From: CAZBEL01 sp964628055
Lineage (GTDB): Bacteria; Fidelibacterota; Marinisomatia; Marinisomatales; TCS56
Reading direction: 5' to 3'
Length of the DNA stretch: 6,955 nt
Assembly: GCA_964628055.1 (NCBI GenBank)
Contig: CAZVNL010000058.1
Location: 1-6,955 of the forward strand
Shown here: positions 1 through 6,625 of the stretch, piece after piece
How positions within the stretch are numbered: position 1 is the stretch's first letter
Layout: each line of letters begins with the position of its first letter
Position numbers and translations under genes: made by a program
Notes under the pieces: generated by a model
The model's input: the letters and a program-made list of their open reading frames with translations, nothing else
What the model was told of the DNA's origin: nothing
The model's database searches: none

Positions 1-1670
1 AACTCCGGAGATATATATGCCCCAAACGTGCTCTTTAAAAAACGCTTGTCCTTCTGTTCATTTAGAAAACGGTATAACACATTACTAATATAGGTAAGAA
101 TAATCCCGGTAATAGGCGCTACTAAGGGCATTACCACGCTTCTTCCCGGTTTTGGAAGCGCTGTTTCCAACCACGTTTTCCCTTCCACAAAACTCATAGG
201 CAGGATTTTTTGCAAACCTGCCTTGATAAACCAACTTAAATCGTCCATGAAAAGTCCCCCCACAAGCCCGAAATAAATGAGTCCCTCAACGATGAGTAAG
301 ACAGCGGCGATGAAGGGGTTGACAAAATCCAGCAGGAAAAAAGCAATGAACGCCAGGAGGGCAATAATTGCAGAATGAATCCAGGGATAATCATAAAATA
401 AGCCGGTCAAACGACCACCCACCACCTTTAAATAGTTCCCGTGGAGGATGGTTTGAATGGCGTTGGCGTGGGTTTCCATCCCCGGTGTCAATTGGGGAAT
501 ACCCAGATAACCGTAAAAGGGTGTGGATTTCACGTCATGGAGTACTTCAACGGCCACGCCAATGACTACAATTTTATTATAAAAAGGGGAGTGCTCAATA
601 TCAAAAGATTCTCCCAGTCCCATCATCTCCATCATTGCCTGACGTTCAGTAGAATCCTCAATCGCCCTGATCCAATCCGGTACTTCTCCCGGTAAAAACT
701 GGCTCATCCAATCAATGTCTTCCTCCGGACTGCGTAACATGAAATCTTTAGTGTCGATCACCTGGGCCAGGGAAAAACGGGGAAAAGTTCCCCAAGCAGG
801 AACATTCTCTTGTGTCTGGAGCTTGTAGCCGGAGGCGGGACCGTAATAATTCACTAAAAATGTATTGGTATTCCCGTAGGGATGAATACGAAAGGGTCCG
901 TAAATCCAGACCCGTTCTTTCGCATCGTACCTCATCTTCGTGGTATCGGGAATATCCTTGAAGGCTTCTACGCACTTAACCCCCAAGGTTGGATAGAGTA
1001 AGTCAGGTTGATGCATCATAAACCCACCCACGGCATAACGACGGGAAAATTGGTCATCATCCATCTGATCGTTAATCAACCCTGTGAAGGGATGACCTTT
1101 CATAATGGCTTCGACCGGATAGGCAATATACTGGGGAGGTTGCAGGTTGGGTTCCGTGACCATCTTTACATTCAGGACCACTTTGGTTCCATAGGCTTGG
1201 GCCTCGGCGATGGCCTCTCCCAGTATTTGATCACCATGGCGGGGTATCAACTCCCGAACTTCTTCCGACTGGACTTTTTCAGCAAAGTCCAGCAAATACT
1301 CGGAGCGCCGATCCGGAGCGTCAAACTGAATATCGAAAGCGATGACTTTTGCGCCGGCCTTGTAGAGGTTCCGCACGACCCGACCCCAAATCTCGCCCCG
1401 CGGATAAGGCCACTCTTCCGGAATCAGACGGTAGGCTTCGTCGTCCACTTCCACCAGGACAACGTCGGTTCCCATCTTGATGTACGTAGAATCTCGCGCC
1501 GCCCAACCAGTGAGAGGTCCTCGTATGGCGTGAAACCGGTAATCGTAGGACTTTAACTCGATAATATCAAAGACACCCAACCAGTGCGCCAGGGATACTA
1601 TTACTACCGAACCCAACGTGAGGGCTAACCCAACCCAGCGCGCCCGGAAAAATTTAATGAAGCCTTCCAT
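1..1670 (-). CDS. CHASE2-domain sensor protein, probable class III adenylate/guanylate cyclase (C-terminus beyond window)
   Basis: The frame opens at an ATG five bases after the upstream gene's stop and runs 556 codons without a stop to the left edge, so the gene is partial. Seen: one N-terminal membrane segment (about residues 12-30), a large extracytoplasmic region (about 31-430), then three hydrophobic segments (about 433-449, 453-475, 511-533). The extracytoplasmic part carries CHASE2 signatures: VVLVEVDDEAY and WPYPRGE near the start, VIAFDIQFD, then NKIVVIGVAVEVLHDVKSTP and PGMETHANAI at the end. After the last membrane segment comes KDKRFLKSTFGAYISPE (540-556), which closely resembles the linker preceding the catalytic domain of CHASE2 adenylate cyclases. 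Known: CHASE2 is a periplasmic sensor domain, and its outputs are cyclases, histidine kinases, Ser/Thr kinases or diguanylate cyclases. The catalytic domain itself is not visible, so cyclase activity is inferred from the linker. It is the last visible gene of a four-gene cluster. No good ribosome binding site precedes it, so translational coupling to the barrel gene is plausible. Confidence 0.88.
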   Translation of the reverse strand, partial: MEGFIKFFRARWVGLALTLGSVVIVSLAHWLGVFDIIELKSYDYRFHAIRGPLTGWAARDSTYIKMGTDVVLVEVDDEAYRLIPEEWPYPRGEIWGRVVRNLYKAGAKVIAFDIQFDAPDRRSEYLLDFAEKVQSEEVRELIPRHGDQILGEAIAEAQAYGTKVVLNVKMVTEPNLQPPQYIAYPVEAIMKGHPFTGLINDQMDDDQFSRRYAVGGFMMHQPDLLYPTLGVKCVEAFKDIPDTTKMRYDAKERVWIYGPFRIHPYGNTNTFLVNYYGPASGYKLQTQENVPAWGTFPRFSLAQVIDTKDFMLRSPEEDIDWMSQFLPGEVPDWIRAIEDSTERQAMMEMMGLGESFDIEHSPFYNKIVVIGVAVEVLHDVKSTPFYGYLGIPQLTPGMETHANAIQTILHGNYLKVVGGRLTGLFYDYPWIHSAIIALLAFIAFFLLDFVNPFIAAVLLIVEGLIYFGLVGGLFMDDLSWFIKAGLQKILPMSFVEGKTWLETALPKPGRSVVMPLVAPITGIILTYISNVLYRFLNEQKDKRFLKSTFGAYISPE

Positions 1671-1675
1671 AGAGG

Positions 1676-4420
1676 TTAGAAATTATAGCGAAATGTGAAT
1701 AGTAACCCGGAAGTATTTAACTCCACCTGTTTCTCACTGCGGTTATGAACAATCTGGATATCACCATTAAGCGCCAGGGCCATTTGATCCTGGATTTTGT
1801 AGTCCACGCCAGCCTTCAAACCATACAGGGAAATATTCGTAGCGCCTCGATTGTTGATGATATTCACTCCGCCAATCGTTTTGAGACGATTGTCTAGTAA
1901 TGAATACTGACCCCGCAGACTCAAAGTCGTCCAGACAATCTTAGAGAGAATGGGATCACTACCCGTTCCCATGATGGGAACCGTTAACTCTGTATTATTC
2001 AGGTTGATCATAGTGCGTAAGGGAAAGGTGTACCGAGAGGAGAGGGTGACGGAATAGGTCCGCACATCTGTTTTCTGGAAAAAATAGTCCCGGCGGCGCT
2101 CGCTAGCCAGGTTGTCCTGGTTACGCACAGTGTTGAAGTTGAGAACTAAGTTGTGGGTCATATGATAAAATTCTAAGGGATAGGTTATGGAGATCATGGA
2201 GTTTAAGGTCCGTGAATCCTCCCGCTGATCGGTCAGCACACCCCCGACTAACTCTAAATCAGTTTTTCCATTGGACTTGCCAATGGATTGAAAATTTACC
2301 GCAAAGGTAGGGGAGCCCGGTCCCGGTATCAAGGAGATACTCCCCGAAAACGTGTTGGTATTCAAAGGATCTATCACCGATTTTAAAATTCGATTGTCGC
2401 GGTGATTGAAAGAAACATTGATAAACAGTTTATTATCTAACAGACTCATGCGATCCCCGAGAATAAACTCACGGGTATTATTGGTAAGATAGGGATTAGC
2501 CAGGGAGACAAACTCACTCCCCACCTGGCGATATTCCACGATGTACTTGTTTAGGCGATAATTGCCAGTCAACCCTAACTGGAAAGCTGCTGATGGCATG
2601 TTAATAATGGTAGCGACAGGATGTTTATTGAAGGTGGTAATATCAATCGGAACCAGGGGAGACATGTTGATATTTATGGTGAACAATTTTTCGTAAGCCA
2701 GGGGATCAAAAATCTGGCTGGTATCGATTCCTTTTGAATCGCCGGTGACCAAACCATTTTCGTCGTATTGAACACCAATGAGACCATCTAAACTATCATC
2801 CAGAGCCGTATCCATCTCCGCCCGTGACATGGCGCCCTCCCAAATGTCACGATTGTACAAGCTCAAGTTCCAGGTGAAGGTAAACTCCATCCGTTTTTGG
2901 TCCATTTGAGATCCGAAATCAAACCCGATAATGAGATTATCCTCCGGACTGTTGCCACCCCACTTGTCGGAAGGGAACACCACTTTACTCCCGGTTCCTT
3001 TCAATACCCTGGTGAATTCCGAATAGGTATAATCTCCCAGGGGGATGAAAGGATCGGCGCCAGCAAAAGCCGTGCTATCCACGGAAAATTGCGCCTTGTT
3101 AAGGTATTGCTCCACACTGGTGATATCGTCCTTAGCCTTCAATAGGTGCAATCCGAACTGGTACGTTTTTATTACCGCTGCGAGGCGATAAAAGTACAAA
3201 TCCCGTTTAAAGGTGTAACCTGTGCGATCCAGGTTGAACGTAAAATGGTTCGTCGTGTCCCGGGAAGTATTCTCCGCGAGAAGTCTTATACCCCCATTCA
3301 CACGGTTATTCTGCTGAACGGCGCGATTGAGTTCCCCCTGGATTACCTGGACCTGGAACCAGCTCAAATCAAAATCCACACCTAGTCCCCGAACCCGTTT
3401 ACCGCTGAGAGTAAATGGAGAGATCGTGGGGTTAACGTCCCCAATATCCAGGGTAAGGTAGTCGCCTAACTGGAGCTTTAATGAAAGGCGGTTGTAGGGT
3501 TGCAAGTAAGGGGACTCTCGCGTGGTACGCCTTATAAACCCCCGCATGGAAGCCCAGGAAAGATCCCCATTTAAAGTCCCGGTCAACTCGCCCACGTTCC
3601 GAACCGTTCCCCCCACCGCTTCCGTCGAAAGACGGGTTTGAAGATTACCGTTGTATTCTACATTTTTTAATATGTCCAACCCTATACCCACCACTTGAAA
3701 GGACCAGGATACTGGCTTCACCGGTACACCTATATTGGTGCTCATTTCCAACTTCACGGAATGAGGGCCTTGCGCAATCTTGTCAGGGACATAGGTGATG
3801 ATACCTCCTCCGATGGTCGTCTGTAAAGTGACGTCTCTCCCGTCTAAAATGAGACGAATCGTCGTAGTATCAATATCCTGAGCGGCAAAGATAGAAGCCG
3901 CAATGACTACCTCCTTGGGGTTAATCAAGGCGCCTGGGTCCGGTGAGAGAATCATAATGTCAGAAAGGGCATATTGCGTCCCAACGGGGACTGGTTTTCT
4001 AACAAATTCGTCAGGTTTTTTAACAGGGGGTTTTAACGACAGGTAATAGGGTTCCCGTAGGGGATTTTCCTGGGGAAACGCCACTATACCTCCATTTTCC
4101 AATTGAAAAATAAGCGCGTATTCCACTGCTGATTGAGTTAAATAAGAACCTGGTATGACGCCGATCCAGGAGCCCTGGGTAAACTTTAGGGGTATTTCCA
4201 GGTAGCTGATGGCGCCGGGTAAACGGTAGTAAAGCAAAGCCTCCCGAACAGATACGGTGGAAAAAAGCGTTGCGGTAATCTCTATATCCTGACCCTCCCG
4301 GGTATCTGCCGGGGGTTGATGATAAAGCAAAGGACCATCTGCTGTGAGAACATTACCGGTAATACTCAGGGTAAAAATTAGGGGTAAAAGCAAGCCTGGG
4401 AAATCACGTTTCACCGGCAT
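1676..4420 (-). CDS. Large outer-membrane beta-barrel protein with two N-terminal Ig-like domains
   Basis: A 914-residue exported protein of no family I can name. Seen: Lys/Arg near the start and a hydrophobic stretch (residues 8-26, LLLPLIFTLS) make a signal peptide, with likely cleavage near LTA/DG. Residues about 30-128 look like an Ig/Fn3 beta-sandwich. A proline/lysine-rich linker (129-148, KPPVKKP) follows. A second Ig-like domain spans about 151-245, with ILSPDPGALI, IRLILDGRDVT and a terminal WSFQVVG. From about 250 to the end the sequence is alternating polar/hydrophobic strands with aromatic girdles, and it finishes in FTFRYNF. A terminal Phe is the usual outer-membrane insertion signal. 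A conserved-looking block, LGDYLTLDIGDVNP then LSGKRVRGLGVDF, sits at 318-350. No TonB box or plug domain is evident. It lies 33 bases after the fecR-like gene and 5 bases before the CHASE2 gene, which suggests a role in the same signalling or envelope system. Start is an ATG at 4420; the upstream sequence has only a weak GGA. Confidence 0.8.
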   Translation of the reverse strand: MPVKRDFPGLLLPLIFTLSITGNVLTADGPLLYHQPPADTREGQDIEITATLFSTVSVREALLYYRLPGAISYLEIPLKFTQGSWIGVIPGSYLTQSAVEYALIFQLENGGIVAFPQENPLREPYYLSLKPPVKKPDEFVRKPVPVGTQYALSDIMILSPDPGALINPKEVVIAASIFAAQDIDTTTIRLILDGRDVTLQTTIGGGIITYVPDKIAQGPHSVKLEMSTNIGVPVKPVSWSFQVVGIGLDILKNVEYNGNLQTRLSTEAVGGTVRNVGELTGTLNGDLSWASMRGFIRRTTRESPYLQPYNRLSLKLQLGDYLTLDIGDVNPTISPFTLSGKRVRGLGVDFDLSWFQVQVIQGELNRAVQQNNRVNGGIRLLAENTSRDTTNHFTFNLDRTGYTFKRDLYFYRLAAVIKTYQFGLHLLKAKDDITSVEQYLNKAQFSVDSTAFAGADPFIPLGDYTYSEFTRVLKGTGSKVVFPSDKWGGNSPEDNLIIGFDFGSQMDQKRMEFTFTWNLSLYNRDIWEGAMSRAEMDTALDDSLDGLIGVQYDENGLVTGDSKGIDTSQIFDPLAYEKLFTININMSPLVPIDITTFNKHPVATIINMPSAAFQLGLTGNYRLNKYIVEYRQVGSEFVSLANPYLTNNTREFILGDRMSLLDNKLFINVSFNHRDNRILKSVIDPLNTNTFSGSISLIPGPGSPTFAVNFQSIGKSNGKTDLELVGGVLTDQREDSRTLNSMISITYPLEFYHMTHNLVLNFNTVRNQDNLASERRRDYFFQKTDVRTYSVTLSSRYTFPLRTMINLNNTELTVPIMGTGSDPILSKIVWTTLSLRGQYSLLDNRLKTIGGVNIINNRGATNISLYGLKAGVDYKIQDQMALALNGDIQIVHNRSEKQVELNTSGLLFTFRYNF

Positions 4421-4451
4421 GGTTATCCAAAAAATTGCTGAGAAATAAGAG

Positions 4452-4476
4452 CCTTATTGAATTTCAATCAATAAGG
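4452..4476. repeat. Perfect 9-bp inverted repeat over the fecR-like stop codon
   Basis: CCTTATTGA (4452-4460) and TCAATAAGG (4468-4476) are perfectly complementary around a 7-base loop. The repeat includes the last codons and the TAA of the FecR-domain gene. On the plus strand it is followed by TTTT, so it could act as a weak terminator of antisense transcription. On the gene strand no T-run follows, so in the operon mRNA it would be a hairpin rather than a terminator. Function is unknown. Confidence 0.45.
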
Positions 4477-5143
4477 TTTTGTGCTCACCATCCGGGTTTT
4501 CTAACTCAATACGCAATATAGTGCTGCCTTTTTCACCCGCTTCCCCTGGATCTTCTGGAATGGTATTCGGATCTGTTTCGGAAACTTCGATTCCGCCATC
4601 CAGAGCCGATATACCAGTAAAGCCCCCCGTAATGGTCACACTTTCGCCACTGATGAGATTGGTCAAACCTACCAGACCTTCCAGACCAACGACCTGATCA
4701 CCGGTCAATGGATCTGATAAAAACCAGAAATCGGTCCCTTTTACCGATGCCACCGAGGTAGAACTTTGGACAATAAAATCCCCCTTACGCTGCTTGGACA
4801 CTTGCGCCCGTAAGGTCCCACTGTCGATATTTACCTGCTTGGCAATGCTCCGTACCGTCCGCTTCCCGGTTACGGTGACTTCCGTCTTTTCCTTAATTTT
4901 TAACATGGATTTATCGTCAATAAAAATAATCGACACGTACCCTTTTTCACCGGTGCGGATTCGGTCGCCATCGGCCAGGACCATGCCCGCTTTCAACGTT
5001 TTATAGCCCGGATTGGCCAACTGATCAACATCTACTTTCCCAATCACTTTGGTGGTAACGGCAATTTTGGCGGCCCCATACAATAAGCATCCGGTAAGGA
5101 GAATGCCAGTCAAGATCACCGTTCTGGATAAGGTGCGGATCAC
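4454..5143 (-). CDS. FecR-domain periplasmic protein, possible lipoprotein
   Basis: A 229-residue exported protein. Seen: basic N-region (R3, R7), hydrophobic core 8-18, and a lipobox-like LTGC with Cys19, so either a lipoprotein or a normal Sec substrate cut near YGA/AK. The FecR signatures are clear: LADGDRIRTGEKGYVSI (55-71), a strand pair ending in DSGTLRAQV (107-115), and VQSSTSVASVKGTDFWF (125-141). An acidic, Gly/Pro-rich linker (183-207) leads to two predicted strands (209-229). Known: FecR of E. coli relays the FecA signal to the sigma factor FecI, but many FecR-domain proteins are stand-alone and work in other envelope systems. This one has no cytoplasmic or transmembrane anti-sigma part and no sigma factor beside it. 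The GTG start at 5143 shares one base with the upstream gene's TAG (TAGTG), implying coupling. By position it links the Fn3-like protein to the outer-membrane barrel and the CHASE2 sensor. The periplasmic placement is inferred. Confidence 0.85.
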   Translation of the reverse strand: MIRTLSRTVILTGILLTGCLLYGAAKIAVTTKVIGKVDVDQLANPGYKTLKAGMVLADGDRIRTGEKGYVSIIFIDDKSMLKIKEKTEVTVTGKRTVRSIAKQVNIDSGTLRAQVSKQRKGDFIVQSSTSVASVKGTDFWFLSDPLTGDQVVGLEGLVGLTNLISGESVTITGGFTGISALDGGIEVSETDPNTIPEDPGEAGEKGSTILRIELENPDGEHKTLLIEIQ

Positions 5144-6348
5144 TACTCTTCCACCTCGAGATTGATAATAATCTTCTCTTGATTCATGACCTGGTTAAGA
5201 AGATCTAGGACGGCTGTATTATCGGCGGTGGTACCATCCAGGGTATATTGGCCTGTAGGGGCAAACCCTTCCAGGGTGCCACCAGGGCCAAACAGGGCTT
5301 GAAATTGATCGGAGCTCAAGGTCTGCTCTAAATATTGAATAACGGGATGAAGCGTGGGAGGCGCCGAGGGAGCCCCACCCGTATCTCCGATTTTAAAGGC
5401 GTGGATGGGTGAGAGAATTTCTTCTTGACCAGCCGTTGTTGGTAAGATGGCTTTTACCTGCCAAACATAGATTTTGCCACTCTCCAATAACCGGGCCCCA
5501 CTGAGAGGATAATTGTAGCTGGTAACCACCCCCACATGCTCCCACCCTTGGGACTGATTAAACGGTAATGTGGTTTCATCCTCGATCGCTTCCTCTACAG
5601 AAGTATGAATATTGCGTTTAAATTCGGCTACCCTAATATAGGCATCGCAATTATCACAAAACTGAGGGTGCCAGACAAAGAGGGGAAACGTCGTATATAT
5701 TTCGGTCATTGCCGTATCCGCCAGTGAGCCTCCTGGTGATTCCAGGTTGATAAAGCTGGGAGCATGGACTACAATGGTACGGGTTTCAAAATCAGTAGAG
5801 GTGAGATCCCCTCCCGGTGGCCCGGAAAAGACCTCTACTTCGAAAGTGTATTCACCATCCGCCAGACGTCCGGTGGTCATGACCGAACTGAGTAGCGCCT
5901 GAAACTGCGTCAAGTCGATCATTTCCGTTGGGGGCGGGACGGTAATGGGAATCATAGTCCCGGTCACGTCCATGAGGTAAGTTGTGTTGGAAGAGATATC
6001 TCGGTTGTCAATGATGACGTCGTTTTCCAAGGGGTTGATAAAATTGGCCGTCATCTCCACGATGGCCAGGGATTGATCAATGCCCAACGCCGGGGAAATC
6101 ATGGAGGCCTTAAATCGGATGGAACAACTAACAGGAGGGTTGGTCACATGCAGCCGGTAACGGAATAATTGGAAGTCCGAGGCCCCCGTTTGGACATCGA
6201 AGCTGCTGATATAATAGGTTACATATTCAACAAACCCCGGTTCAGGGACTAGAGCGACCGACTGGGCTCGTAATGGCGATACCAGTAAATAAAGGCTAGT
6301 GCAGAAAAGAAATAGACGTGTTTTCGTTATGGTCAAGAGAATGTTCAT
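5143..6348 (-). CDS. Exported hypothetical protein with Fn3/Ig-like domain
   Basis: Family not recognised. Starting at the ATG at 6348 gives 401 residues beginning with a good signal peptide: Lys9/Arg11, hydrophobic 12-24, likely cleavage after LRA (28). A TTG at 6363 and a GTG at 6351 are in frame upstream but would only lengthen the n-region, and no start has a Shine-Dalgarno sequence. Residues 30-195 are beta-rich without a clear signature. Residues about 198-321 resemble a fibronectin-III/Ig-like module: SPGG, PLFVWHP, YIRVAEF, then SGKIYVWQVKA and HAFKI. A CDNCD motif (Cys231, Cys234) sits in a loop of this domain and could form a disulfide or bind metal. The C-terminus (322-401) has a Pro-rich linker and a short helical/strand tail. 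Two segments (146-171 and 345-370) share QFQAL...G.L....G.YT. It is the first gene after the rRNA terminator, and its stop overlaps the start of the fecR-like gene. A periplasmic or surface location is inferred. It could be an accessory binding protein of the barrel. Confidence 0.75.
   Translation of the reverse strand: MNILLTITKTRLFLFCTSLYLLVSPLRAQSVALVPEPGFVEYVTYYISSFDVQTGASDFQLFRYRLHVTNPPVSCSIRFKASMISPALGIDQSLAIVEMTANFINPLENDVIIDNRDISSNTTYLMDVTGTMIPITVPPPTEMIDLTQFQALLSSVMTTGRLADGEYTFEVEVFSGPPGGDLTSTDFETRTIVVHAPSFINLESPGGSLADTAMTEIYTTFPLFVWHPQFCDNCDAYIRVAEFKRNIHTSVEEAIEDETTLPFNQSQGWEHVGVVTSYNYPLSGARLLESGKIYVWQVKAILPTTAGQEEILSPIHAFKIGDTGGAPSAPPTLHPVIQYLEQTLSSDQFQALFGPGGTLEGFAPTGQYTLDGTTADNTAVLDLLNQVMNQEKIIINLEVEE
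5154..5157 (-). promoter_or_regulatory. Possible ribosome binding site (GAGG) for the fecR-like gene
   Basis: GAGG lies inside the last codons of the upstream gene, with 10 bases between it and the GTG start at 5143. This is a slightly long spacing and a short match. The TAGTG stop/start overlap probably matters more, through translational coupling. It is the best Shine-Dalgarno candidate among the four coding genes. Confidence 0.3.
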
Positions 6349-6361
6349 CACGTTTTGAAGC

Positions 6362-6391
6362 AATTTACCAGCAAGGAGGATGTTGAATCAA
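6362..6391 (-). promoter_or_regulatory. Weak candidate promoter for the four-gene operon
   Basis: On the minus strand TTGATT (6391-6386) is followed after 18 bases by TAAATT (6367-6362). Each box matches four of six sigma-70 consensus positions. It sits between the rRNA terminator and the first start codon, the only place a dedicated promoter could be. If used, transcription would start around 6355 and leave a leader of only a few bases, which fits the lack of a Shine-Dalgarno sequence. Lineage-specific promoters may differ, so this is a guess from position and partial match. Confidence 0.25.
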
Positions 6392-6401
6392 TAGATTTCA
6401 C

Positions 6402-6440
6402 AAAAAAGAAAATCCCCCTCACGGAGAATGTGAGAGGGAT
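6402..6440 (-). terminator. Intrinsic terminator of the rRNA operon
   Basis: On the minus strand ATCCCTCTCAC (6440-6430) pairs with GTGAGGGGGAT (6422-6412) as an 11-bp stem with one G-U pair and a 7-base loop. The T-rich tract TTTCTTTTTT (6411-6402) follows directly. It starts about 12 bases after the 5S 3' end, the normal place for an rRNA operon terminator. Its T-run ends about 53 bases before the ATG of the next gene on the same strand. Confidence 0.9.
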
Positions 6441-6444
6441 CACA
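6429..6444. promoter_or_regulatory. CRP-like palindrome TGTGA-N6-TCACA
   Basis: The plus strand reads TGTGAGAGGGATCACA, a perfect match to the ten core positions of the E. coli cAMP-receptor-protein site. It is centred 88-89 bases upstream of the first ATG of an operon that includes a probable nucleotide cyclase, and about 81 bases before the speculative start point near 6355. It overlaps the 5' arm of the rRNA terminator (6430-6440), which explains part of its sequence but not the outer TGTGA half on the minus strand (6440-6444). No CRP-family gene is visible in the window. The site is an exact match; its function is inference. Confidence 0.4.
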
Positions 6445-6451
6445 GAAAGGA

Positions 6452-6573
<122 letters not shown>

Positions 6574-6625
6574 AAGATAAAGGTTTGGAAATTGACGCAG
6601 TAGTTAATTAAGCAGAAATAAATTT
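6574..6625 (-). other. 23S-5S spacer, no tRNA
   Basis: About 50 bases of mostly A/T-rich sequence between the 23S 3' end and the 5S gene. It is too short for a tRNA and I see no tRNA-like elements. It presumably contains processing sites for both rRNAs. Confidence 0.6.

Noticed and set aside
748..1506. Short minus-strand open frames at 748-975 and 1321-1506
   Set aside because: They lie in a different frame within the CHASE2 coding region, which is intact across both places, so there is no sign of a frameshift.
1008..1556. Plus-strand 182-codon open frame
   Set aside because: It is antisense to the CHASE2 gene, whose minus-strand frame is continuous and carries family motifs. It is an overlap shadow.
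2897..3385. Two adjacent plus-strand open frames opposite the barrel gene
   Set aside because: Antisense to a long, motif-bearing minus-strand gene; no signal peptide, domain or ribosome site supports them.
4454..5143. FecI/FecR sigma-factor regulation system
   Set aside because: No sigma factor gene is next to the FecR-domain protein, and it lacks the cytoplasmic N-terminal anti-sigma region; only the FecR periplasmic-type domain is present.
6574..6625. tRNA between the 23S and 5S genes
   Set aside because: The spacer is about 50 bases, too short, with no acceptor or T-loop motif.
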